From assembly GCF_009914315.1 (NCBI RefSeq), contig NZ_CP042596.1, forward strand, positions 1,674,001 through 1,738,000: a stretch of DNA of 64,000 nucleotides. Direction: 5' to 3'. The translations under genes and the position numbers were made by a program. The notes beneath the pieces were generated by a model. It did no database searches. It had not been told where the DNA came from and saw only the letters and a program-made list of their open reading frames with translations. Source of the DNA: Granulicella sp. WH15. GTDB lineage: Bacteria > Acidobacteriota > Terriglobia > Terriglobales > Acidobacteriaceae. Positions 39,222-47,568 of this stretch are shown here, in pieces (position 1 is the first letter of the stretch; every line of letters starts with the position of its first letter).

Positions 39222-41609
39222 ATGTCCTTTATTCCGAATCGTTTGATCAGGTTTGAGGAGTATGCAATTGATCGCGACCGATGGCAGTTGATCTGGCGTA
39301 ACGAACCCCTGCCGCTCAATAGGAAGACCTTCGACCTGCTTCTCTACCTGGCAGATCATGCCGACCGGGTGGTGGGGAAGGACGAATTGCTGCGTACGCT
39401 CTGGCCGGAGTCGTTCGTCGAAGAGAGCAACCTGACCCAGCACATCTTCCTGCTTCGCAAGGCGCTCTCCCGGCATGAGTCGGGAGCAAAGATTATCGAG
39501 ACTGTTCCCGGGCGTGGGTATCGCTTTGCAGTCGCAGCCTCTGCGGTCGAGGGGCAGCAGAACCCCGGCAATCAGATGGTTATCAGTGCGAGCGAGTCCA
39601 TCACCCGGATTACCCTCGAAGAGGAGGAAGAGGACACCTCGAAGCTGTCTTTTCAGGAACTTGAGGTCAGCCACCCGCTACTGTCCGCTCCATCCGGAAA
39701 GCGCCGTCTCTATTGGGTAGCGGGGGGATTGGTCGCCGTGGCGGCGGTTTGCGTAATCGGCTGGTTCGGCTGGCAGAGATGGATGGACCGCACCGGCGGC
39801 CCACCGGTTCAGGTAGTTGTCACAGGAATGGACGGGACCACTGGCGATTTGACCCTTGACCGCGCCCTTCTGGCAGCGCTGCGAATCGACCTCTCCCAAA
39901 GCCCTTTTGTCTCCCTCGTCCCCAAGGACACGGTGAACGCCACCCTCGTCGAGATGAAGCAAAAACCGGATGACCCGATCACGGTCGTTACCGCCAGGGA
40001 TCTTTGCGAACGGACCAATAGCCAGGCCGTCCTTCACGGTATGGTCGTCCGCAATGGCACGCACTTTCTCCTGACCGAAGAAGCTACCAGCTGCGTCGAT
40101 GGCACTACCCTCGCCAGCGCCCGGCAGGAGGCAGGCAAACCCGAGGAATTGCCACGGAGCATCGACAGGCTGGCCGAAAGTATCCGCCGGAAGCTCGGAG
40201 AATCCCGCAATAGTGTGGCCCGCTTCAGCGCGCGGCTCTCACCTGCAACGACCGCCTCCCTCGAAGCACTCAAGGCCTATAGCGAGTCCTCGCGAATGTC
40301 TGAGCAGGGTAAGTTGCCCGAGGCTATCAATCTGCTCAAGCAAGCCGTCGCTGACGATCCAGGCTTCGCGGTGGCCTGGAATGATCTCTGGGCTTACACC
40401 GCCAGCGTCAATGGCGATCCGATCTCTGCCCGCGAGGCAATTCAGAAGGCATATAGCCTGCGCGACTCGGCCGGAGCCCTCGAACGCCTGACCATCACGG
40501 CCCACTACGACATGGTCGTCGTTGGGGACCTCTTTGAATCCGAAAGAAACTATCAGGCCTGGACGCAGCTTTATCCCCGCTCAGTCATTGCCTGGAACGG
40601 CCTCTCGCTTACCCAGCAAGAACTGGGACACTATCCTGATGCTGAGATCTCCGCCGCTCACGCGGTGGCGTTACGGCCCAGGTACGCCGGCTTGAACCTC
40701 AATCTTGCACTCGCTCAGATGAGTACGGGAAATGGGCAAGCGGCGCGCGCTACGTGCCAGCACGCCATAGACCAGGGGATCGACAGCGACCATCTGCGTG
40801 CGGGCTGTCTCTCGGTCGCTTACATGCTCCACGATTCGGCCATGCTTAAAACTCAGAGGGACTGGGCTGCCGCTCATCCGCAGACGCCGTTGTTCACCAT
40901 CGGCGAGGCGGGTATTGCCGTTGGAGAAGGCCGCTTTGGCGATGCGGGCAGGCTGATCGCCCATGCGGCCCAAATCCTGCGTAATCAGGGGCTTGGGAGC
41001 CAGGCAGACGCCTATACGAGAAGCATGGGTATCAATCTCATCGAGGCTGGCGACATCGAAGCAGGCACGCGTATGTTGCGTGCCAGCCCTCCCGATCCCG
41101 AGAGCGGCATGGATCTCGTGGGTCTCGCTGAGATCAACGACATCGCCGCTGCCACTGCGGGCGTTCGGGCGATGGAGAAAGAACATCCGCAAGGCACGCT
41201 GTGGAAGCTTTACTGGGAGCCCATCATCCATGCCCAGATTGCCATGGCCAACCGCAAGCCCCACGATGCTGTCACTCTGCTCGAACCTACCCACCAGTTC
41301 GACTCCAAGGGCATCGACCTGCCTATGCGCCGGGGTCTCGCTTACCTTGCCGCAGGCCAGCCCGCGTTTGCCGAAAAAGACTTCCGCTACGTTATCGCGA
41401 ATCAAAGACTAGATCCTACGTCGAGCTTCTACCCGCTGGCATGGCTCCAGCTCGGCCGCGCTCTTGCAAGAGAAAACAACCGCACTGCCGCAAGCGATGC
41501 CTACCAGCACTTCCTTACACTCTGGGTCCATGCCGATCCCGACGCCATATTTGTGAGACAGGCCAAGCAGGAGCTTGCCTCTTTGCAAACGGTCGCTCCG
41601 GCCCAATAA
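39222..41609 (+). CDS. Membrane-anchored winged-helix/TPR regulator (CadC/PhoB-type HTH)
   Basis: The first 105 of 795 residues are an OmpR/PhoB-type winged helix (IRFEEYAIDRDRWQLIW, FDLLLYLADHADRVVGKDEL, ETVPGRGYRFAV). An acidic linker and one membrane span (about 163-184) follow. Then comes a long domain containing TPR-like repeats (for example LPEAINLLKQAVADDPGFAV and HYPDAEISAAHAVALRPRYA). The layout, cytoplasmic DNA-binding domain and extracytoplasmic sensor, is that of CadC-like one-component regulators. It is divergent from the 38729-39028 gene, so the NHL/barrel operon is its likely target (inference). No phospho-acceptor receiver domain is present. Confidence 0.88.
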   Translation: MSFIPNRLIRFEEYAIDRDRWQLIWRNEPLPLNRKTFDLLLYLADHADRVVGKDELLRTLWPESFVEESNLTQHIFLLRKALSRHESGAKIIETVPGRGYRFAVAASAVEGQQNPGNQMVISASESITRITLEEEEEDTSKLSFQELEVSHPLLSAPSGKRRLYWVAGGLVAVAAVCVIGWFGWQRWMDRTGGPPVQVVVTGMDGTTGDLTLDRALLAALRIDLSQSPFVSLVPKDTVNATLVEMKQKPDDPITVVTARDLCERTNSQAVLHGMVVRNGTHFLLTEEATSCVDGTTLASARQEAGKPEELPRSIDRLAESIRRKLGESRNSVARFSARLSPATTASLEALKAYSESSRMSEQGKLPEAINLLKQAVADDPGFAVAWNDLWAYTASVNGDPISAREAIQKAYSLRDSAGALERLTITAHYDMVVVGDLFESERNYQAWTQLYPRSVIAWNGLSLTQQELGHYPDAEISAAHAVALRPRYAGLNLNLALAQMSTGNGQAARATCQHAIDQGIDSDHLRAGCLSVAYMLHDSAMLKTQRDWAAAHPQTPLFTIGEAGIAVGEGRFGDAGRLIAHAAQILRNQGLGSQADAYTRSMGINLIEAGDIEAGTRMLRASPPDPESGMDLVGLAEINDIAAATAGVRAMEKEHPQGTLWKLYWEPIIHAQIAMANRKPHDAVTLLEPTHQFDSKGIDLPMRRGLAYLAAGQPAFAEKDFRYVIANQRLDPTSSFYPLAWLQLGRALARENNRTAASDAYQHFLTLWVHADPDAIFVRQAKQELASLQTVAPAQ

Positions 41610-41646
41610 ATGGGCGAAAGAAGAAGCTGAATACCTCAGAACAAGA

Positions 41647-41680
41647 AAGCGCCCGGCTCCCCTGGGGGCTCCGGGCGCTT
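41647..41680. terminator. Bidirectional intrinsic terminator
   Basis: AAGCGCCCGG (41647-41656) pairs perfectly with CCGGGCGCTT (41671-41680), with further inner pairing of CTCCCC and GGGG. It lies between the plus-strand regulator and the minus-strand GH9 gene. Confidence 0.85.
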
Positions 41681-41692
41681 CTATTACTGGAC

Positions 41693-44344
41693 CTACTTTA
41701 GTTCCTTGGTAATCGCGTCCGCAGCATTGCCGGCCACGACCCAGTTTGCCGATCCGGCTACGACGGCTTCATCCTCGAACCAGAGGAATCCGAAGTCGTC
41801 GATGCACTCCGGAAAATCCGGTTTGATGATGATGTATCCCGGAATCACGGCACCCGGAATGTAGGCGTTGTCGGCGCGGTTGTTGCTGTATGTCTTCGTC
41901 TTGGAGACCGTGCCGACGCCAGCTACATACGAAGTGCTGGATACCGGATGCGTGCCGAGAATGTAATTGACGGCACGAAGCGTATATTCGGGGCTCACAA
42001 GATCCGGAAACGCTTTGTGCAGGAAGTACATCCGGACGGCCACGTCAACCACGGCCCCCGACCCGCCCCAGGTGCGCAGGCTCGGGGGAACGCCGAACGG
42101 GGTGGCGTCCAACTGCTTGTCCAGACCGGCCATGTAGGTCTTCACCGCCTCCCGCATCTGATCTTTCGCGCTCGCATCCAGATAGGGCAAGGCCCGGACT
42201 GCCGTCCAGCCACGCAAGTCCAGTTGCTGCGGGGTGATCATCTGGGGAAACAACTCCTTCAGACGGGACTTGTAGGGCTCGGCTCCATTCGTGGCAATGG
42301 TCAGTTCCAGAGCCGCGGCCCAGTCCTGTCCGACGCCAAAGCCGGTCCGAGGATTTGGAGGTGCGCTAGTCGTGCCAGAACCTGTCGGAGCGCCAGAGGC
42401 TGCGCCCTGAGAGGCAGCCAGCACGCCACCTCCGGGAGCGCCCGCTGGAGCCGCTCCGCTGCCGCCCGACATATTCGGAGTTGGGTGAGCCTTCTCGTCG
42501 TTCCATGCTTTGATCGCGGTATCAAGGCAGTCTTTCGCTAATGCGTCATCCCAGCCTTTCAGGGCATCGGCCGCTGCGGCCAACGCCGCGATGCCGTTCC
42601 ATTGGTAAGACGGGTTCGTCGTGGAGAAGATCCAGCGGTCGTCCGGCCTGCCGGAGTAGCCGTCCTTCACTTCATTCAGACCGAGCTTCGGATCGTAGAT
42701 GAGGCCGTCGGTCTTCGATGCTCCGTCTCCGAGGTGCGTATATTGGCGTAGATCCGGCTCGTGCGTGCCGCGGATGGCATGGCCGATATTGTGGAATTGC
42801 GCCAGGATGAGCAGTGCGCCATGCTTGACCTGCTCCACCGCGTCCGGCACGCCATCGGGACGGTGCATCTCAACCTGACGTGTGGTTTCATCCACGGTAA
42901 GCTCGTCGTACTTGAGGTTAAATTCGCGATACGCCAGGGCCAGACTCTGAATCACGTTCAGTTGCGCGGGCTCTTCCAGGTCGAAGTCTCCGGCGTCGTA
43001 CCAGCCTCCTACGTTCATTCCGGGAATGTGATCGCCGCCCTTGTACTTGCCGTCCGTTGCCGTGGCCTGATTGAAGCCGTCGAATTGCTCCCCAACCACG
43101 GGCGCCAGACGGGCATCGTCAAGGTGTGAAGCGCCATGCCACACGCGGTAGCCTTCGCGAACGGAGACGTGGTCCATCTGCTCGGCAATGTGATGGTCCA
43201 GGCTGTCCTGCCAGACGTGAGCGTAAGCGTCTTTGGAGATAGGGAAGGGCGCTGTACGCTGGTCCGCGTACTGGATTACATAAAGGCCGGGGTCCTTGAC
43301 CGGGGTGAAATCGAACTTCGAATAGGTGTAGCGCAGCCACGGCGTGGAAGGCGTGATCGGGCCTTCGAACACCTGCTTGTACGATCCGTCCTCCATCAGA
43401 CGCATCACTTTGGCCGTCTTTGGGCCGTTGTACTTCGGGTCTAGCTCGAGCACAGCCACCTTGGAGAAGCCCGGCGCATAGCCGACCTGGCTGTGTGCGA
43501 TCATTGGCGGCCGCGTCCAGTTCGGAATCACGTCCGGCCGGATGTGCCATACGATGGCTCCGGTGGTCTTTCCCGAAGGAATGAGCGAGCGCAACACAAA
43601 CCAGCCATTCTGGGCGCGGTTTCGTCCATCGAACAGCATGAGGTCGGATGTATCCGACTTGACGTTGACCCGGGCCAGTTGGTCGTCGATCCCCAGGGTG
43701 ATGCTCTTGCCCTCTGCGAACGGCAGCGGCTGAGTGTATCCCTTGGCCTTATCCCAGTCCTCCAGGTAGTAAGCCTTCTTCGGTTCGTCGGCCAGCGGCA
43801 ACACCTTGACCATCGGATCGTTAGGCGTTCGCGGGAAGATACCGGCTTTGGTTCCGTCCACCAGGTAAGCCTTGCCCATGTAGATCGAGGGCAGGAACTC
43901 AAGGTTGAAGCCCGCTCGTCCGGCCAGTTTCTGGGGTAGCGGCTTGTCGAGATTGATGCTGACCTTCACGCCGCCTGGTTCCGCTGCGACTTCCAGGGTG
44001 TAGTTGAGATCAAAGGTAGGGAAAGCGAGGTTGGCGGTGAGCCGGTCGTTCGCCTTATCGGCCTGGCGGTCTTTGAGGGTCGCTACCAGGTCCCACTGTT
44101 CGGGCGTTGGCATCAGGCGCACGTCGCCGTTCGTGGCAATGCGCTGGCCGTGAAGAATCATCTCCATAGCCGTGTTCTTTTGGTCAACGAAAACGGGATG
44201 GTAGGTGCTGTCGTAGAGAAATACGCTAAACCCTTGAGTATCGAGGTAATTCTTGTCGGTCACCTTCATGGCGAAATCGGCGCCGAACAGGCTTGGGCCA
44301 GCAGTCAGGACCAAGAGAAGACACGCTTTAATTCGGGTAAGCAT
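41693..44344 (-). CDS. Secreted glycoside hydrolase family 9 (cellulase/endoglucanase or glucosidase)
   Basis: This 883-residue enzyme has a signal peptide (residues 1-21), about 250 residues of N-terminal beta-sandwich sequence, and a cellulase-type N-terminal Ig domain (about 280-370). The (alpha/alpha)6 GH9 domain contains GGWYDAGDFD at 446-455 (catalytic base Asp450/Asp453). The C-terminal FEDEAVVAGSANW holds the probable acid Glu859. An Ala/Gly/Ser-rich insert of about 45 residues (about 620-665) interrupts the catalytic domain, an odd feature. The enzyme inverts at beta-1,4 bonds; cellulose or mixed-linkage glucan are candidates, but the substrate cannot be read from sequence. Confidence 0.9.
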   Translation of the reverse strand: MLTRIKACLLLVLTAGPSLFGADFAMKVTDKNYLDTQGFSVFLYDSTYHPVFVDQKNTAMEMILHGQRIATNGDVRLMPTPEQWDLVATLKDRQADKANDRLTANLAFPTFDLNYTLEVAAEPGGVKVSINLDKPLPQKLAGRAGFNLEFLPSIYMGKAYLVDGTKAGIFPRTPNDPMVKVLPLADEPKKAYYLEDWDKAKGYTQPLPFAEGKSITLGIDDQLARVNVKSDTSDLMLFDGRNRAQNGWFVLRSLIPSGKTTGAIVWHIRPDVIPNWTRPPMIAHSQVGYAPGFSKVAVLELDPKYNGPKTAKVMRLMEDGSYKQVFEGPITPSTPWLRYTYSKFDFTPVKDPGLYVIQYADQRTAPFPISKDAYAHVWQDSLDHHIAEQMDHVSVREGYRVWHGASHLDDARLAPVVGEQFDGFNQATATDGKYKGGDHIPGMNVGGWYDAGDFDLEEPAQLNVIQSLALAYREFNLKYDELTVDETTRQVEMHRPDGVPDAVEQVKHGALLILAQFHNIGHAIRGTHEPDLRQYTHLGDGASKTDGLIYDPKLGLNEVKDGYSGRPDDRWIFSTTNPSYQWNGIAALAAAADALKGWDDALAKDCLDTAIKAWNDEKAHPTPNMSGGSGAAPAGAPGGGVLAASQGAASGAPTGSGTTSAPPNPRTGFGVGQDWAAALELTIATNGAEPYKSRLKELFPQMITPQQLDLRGWTAVRALPYLDASAKDQMREAVKTYMAGLDKQLDATPFGVPPSLRTWGGSGAVVDVAVRMYFLHKAFPDLVSPEYTLRAVNYILGTHPVSSTSYVAGVGTVSKTKTYSNNRADNAYIPGAVIPGYIIIKPDFPECIDDFGFLWFEDEAVVAGSANWVVAGNAADAITKELK

Positions 44345-44527
44345 AGATTTGGATCAACCTGCTCCTTTGCCGCAATTTACAATGACATGCACACAGTCTA
44401 AGCGCCGTTTGTGTCCCAGGTATGGTTTTTTTGTGGGGCACAAAAAATGGGTAAACTCAGCAGTCGAAACTGGAGAAGACTCGCCGAGTTCCAGGTCTCA
44501 ACAGCAAGACATGAACTTGGCTACTGT

Positions 44528-46168
44528 CTACTGTTGGGCTGGTGGCGCGGCGCACTCGAAGCTGGCGGCGTCATTGGTATCGCCCTTGCCCTTGTAGCGT
44601 GCCATCTTCGGATAAGGGCAGAGGGGGCGGGACATGGTCTTGGTGGGGGCATTGGGAGTCTTACCCGATCCGATGAGCATTTCAGGCGCGATGCCTTTCT
44701 CGACCCATTGCTCAAGCGAGAGCATCAAGTCGTGTTGCGGATCGGTCGCGTCTGCGCTGCCTGTTGGAGCGATTGAGGTGGGACCGGCTCCGCCATAGCA
44801 GTGGCCCATGCCAGGGATCATGAAGAGTCGATAGAAGGTATCGACCGGATTCGAACTGTCGCTCCTCGGATCAGGGTACTTGCTCATGAACGCCTCAACG
44901 TTTTCGTAGTAAACGACAGAACCGCCGGGGGGAATGAGGGCGTCAGACCAGCCATGGTATTGAATGAGCTTGCCGCCGTGGTCTCGGAACGAGCGGAGAT
45001 CGGGATTGATGGAGTCGACCACGGGCGAGCCTTTGCGATCGGAGAACGCGATGTCCTTGTCGAAGTCCAGCGTCCGGAAGTCCCAGTTCTTTTGCTCGAA
45101 CAGGGCCTGCCCGAAGTACGTGTCGCCGAAGGAGGACGTGCTCTGCCGCGAAGGAGTGATGATGGTGCTGCCTGGAGCATTTTCGATCCCGGGAGGATAG
45201 CCGGGGTAGATTTGCTCGCCAGTCCGAGGATTTTGGGGGCCCTCGTAGATCTTCTTCAATGCGGCAATCTGAGGAGCGGTGAGGCAGTTGGGGGCGTCTG
45301 TGCCTTTGCAAGTCAGCACGGCGGGGTCGAAGCGGCAGAAGCGTGGATCGGAGATTAATCCGTCCTTGACGCCGTCAATCGTATCGCAGGCGGCGATCAC
45401 AGCACTTTGGATGAGGGCTCGCTTGGCGATAGGAATTGCACTGGGAGAGTCGGCGAACTGGGCTTGCTCGTTCCAGACCAGACCGGCAGCCCAGTGTGAC
45501 CAATCGTTGCCCGGATCTCCGACAAGAATGCCGTCAAAGTCCTCAGGGAAACGCTGGGCCACCATCAGGGCCTCACGGCCGCCATCTGAGCATCCAGAGA
45601 AGTAAGACCGAACCGCGTCGTGGCCATAATATGCCTTGATGGCTGCCAGTGCGGTGGCTCGGGTCTCGCCAAGCGCGCGATAGCCAAAATCGATCAATTT
45701 CTCAGGGTGTCCAATTGCAAACGCTGCCGATCTTATGGCTTGTCGGCCGTCGGCTGACATCCCACCTCTATGGCCGTCGTCGGTCGCCGCTGCAACAAAG
45801 CCGTGCTGCAGGGCTCCGGCCAGCGGAGCCTCGTGAATGGCGCCGGCCCACCCTCCGTTTCCGAGCTGTTCGTAGTTGTCATTCCAATTTTCCGCAGGGA
45901 GCCATATCTCGATTCCTATTTCAGAATCGCTGGTCGGACGTGCCACAGCCTTAACCTCGCAGTGCGTGGCCAACACGACGGTGGTATTGCCTGCAACGGT
46001 CGGCAGGGAACTGGCAAAGGAACCGGCTTGCACCAAGGTCGCCGAAGTAATCTCTACCTTCGGCACTTGAAGGCCTTTCAGCTTTTCGCAGGATTGCTGG
46101 GCGAAGCTGGATTGGCCAAACGCTGTCAACAGAAGCGCGAGAGAGACGTCCAGATACCTGTTACTCAT
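44528..46168 (-). CDS. Tannase/feruloyl esterase family protein
   Basis: This 546-residue serine esterase is of the tannase/FaeB type. The nucleophile elbow is YFSGCSDGGREALM and the catalytic histidine lies in IPGMGHCYGG. The cysteines next to Ser and His form the family's CS-HC disulfide that holds the triad together. The N-terminal segment SNRYLDVSLALLLTAFGQSS is a likely signal peptide. It cleaves ferulate or gallate esters from plant polysaccharides or tannins. It is between a metallo-hydrolase and GH9 genes on the same strand, which supports a role in plant-wall breakdown. Confidence 0.92.
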   Translation of the reverse strand: MSNRYLDVSLALLLTAFGQSSFAQQSCEKLKGLQVPKVEITSATLVQAGSFASSLPTVAGNTTVVLATHCEVKAVARPTSDSEIGIEIWLPAENWNDNYEQLGNGGWAGAIHEAPLAGALQHGFVAAATDDGHRGGMSADGRQAIRSAAFAIGHPEKLIDFGYRALGETRATALAAIKAYYGHDAVRSYFSGCSDGGREALMVAQRFPEDFDGILVGDPGNDWSHWAAGLVWNEQAQFADSPSAIPIAKRALIQSAVIAACDTIDGVKDGLISDPRFCRFDPAVLTCKGTDAPNCLTAPQIAALKKIYEGPQNPRTGEQIYPGYPPGIENAPGSTIITPSRQSTSSFGDTYFGQALFEQKNWDFRTLDFDKDIAFSDRKGSPVVDSINPDLRSFRDHGGKLIQYHGWSDALIPPGGSVVYYENVEAFMSKYPDPRSDSSNPVDTFYRLFMIPGMGHCYGGAGPTSIAPTGSADATDPQHDLMLSLEQWVEKGIAPEMLIGSGKTPNAPTKTMSRPLCPYPKMARYKGKGDTNDAASFECAAPPAQQ

Positions 46169-46221
46169 TCGATCACGCCTTCGATGGGGTGGTCTGGGTC
46201 GAGGGGGAGTTTCTCGAACGA

Positions 46222-47466
46222 TTAGCTGCAGCGGTACGGTCCCGAAACGAGCTTCACTCGATCGGAATCATCTGAGTTGTCCGTCACAACTATCTGGAAT
46301 GTCTCGCCGCCCGGCGCGACCCGAACAACAACATGGCCGTCCAGACTCTTCATCTTTGAGTTGAACTGGTTATTGAACACTTTGTTTTCTTCCATCGTGC
46401 ATGTTGCGAATACGTCACGGTCGCCCGGATAGAGCTTGCTGCTGAACATCCGGCGCAGCGGTAAGGTCGACGGATGGGAGACGTACCAGGCTGGAATGAT
46501 AAAAGCCTCGGGGCGAAGCTCACGGACGAAATTCGGTCCGACGGCATCGAAGAATGCGTGATGGTCGGCGATGGCGACTTCCACCGGACCCGCAGCCTTG
46601 GCGGCGGCGGTTTCGATGTCGCGCCAGGGCTCTGTCGATTCCTCTTCTGTTCCCGAGGTGAGATCGCCACCTGTGAAGTAATCAAACTTCCCGTAGCTAA
46701 GACGAAGAGCAATTGAGCACATGTTCTCGTTTGGATAATCCTGCTTTGCCAGCTCTTTCAGATCTGGAAAGGTCTTATGAGTCTGTTCTCCAATTCCTGT
46801 CCATACCTCTCCGTTGGCAGCGAGGTTGCGGACGGTAAAGTTTTTGTAGCGGTCGGGATGTTGGACGAGATGTATCTGAGTCGAGCTGCCAACGGTGATG
46901 CGCTCCGTTGGTTCGCCGAGGCGCTGGCGCGAGTGAACATAGTCCATATAGTTCTGAGCGAAGGGAGCCTGCCAAGGTGTTGGGTAGCTGTAGTCGGGAA
47001 AGGCCCTGTCAATCAGCTTTTGGATCGGTACCTTTGCATCGACGTCCGTTATGCCCGTTAACTGATAGTTGCCCTTGGTGGACGGCACCACCTCTCCAGT
47101 GGGATCGCCCAAATGGTCCGGATGGATGTGGGTGATCAGCGCATAATCCAACTCCTTTCTCCCTGCGGGTTTCATCTGCCTCAAGGCATACGAAGCAATC
47201 CATTCTCCCGGTCGAACATGGGTATCCGGCTTCTGCGCGCATGAAACCTTTGTGGAATCCTTCGTCACGCCAGCATCTATCAGGAAGGTTGTCCCATCGG
47301 GGCCAAGGATGAATGTTGAATTGCCGCGACCATAAGCTAAATGGTGGATGTCGAGCATTCCGGGCTGCCAGGGCTCCAGTGTCGGAGAGATGCCTTGTGC
47401 AAAGCCTCGCACGGAGTTGTATAGTCCGGCCGCAGAGGCCAGTTGCAAAAACCTTCGTCTCTTCAT
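46222..47466 (-). CDS. Exported metallo-beta-lactamase-fold hydrolase
   Basis: This 414-residue protein starts with a twin-arginine-like leader, MKRRRFLQLASAAG. The metal-binding motif ALITHIHPDHLGDPTGE (HxHxDH) is present. Further C-terminal histidines such as VAIADHHAFFD complete a ComEC/Rec2-like beta-lactamase fold. Such enzymes hydrolyse esters, lactones or phosphodiesters. Within this gene block it might act on phenolic esters or lactones released with the esterase, which is inference. It starts 102 bases beyond the receptor gene, and its stop is 53 bases before the esterase start. Confidence 0.85.
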   Translation of the reverse strand: MKRRRFLQLASAAGLYNSVRGFAQGISPTLEPWQPGMLDIHHLAYGRGNSTFILGPDGTTFLIDAGVTKDSTKVSCAQKPDTHVRPGEWIASYALRQMKPAGRKELDYALITHIHPDHLGDPTGEVVPSTKGNYQLTGITDVDAKVPIQKLIDRAFPDYSYPTPWQAPFAQNYMDYVHSRQRLGEPTERITVGSSTQIHLVQHPDRYKNFTVRNLAANGEVWTGIGEQTHKTFPDLKELAKQDYPNENMCSIALRLSYGKFDYFTGGDLTSGTEEESTEPWRDIETAAAKAAGPVEVAIADHHAFFDAVGPNFVRELRPEAFIIPAWYVSHPSTLPLRRMFSSKLYPGDRDVFATCTMEENKVFNNQFNSKMKSLDGHVVVRVAPGGETFQIVVTDNSDDSDRVKLVSGPYRCS

Positions 47467-47568
47467 ATCGCTCCAGTAAAAAGCACAATCGTTGACTCGG
47501 TGACTGGCTATACAGAAACAACGCCTCTCAACAATGCGGTCAAAAGGCGTTCGGTTGGTTGCAATTTG

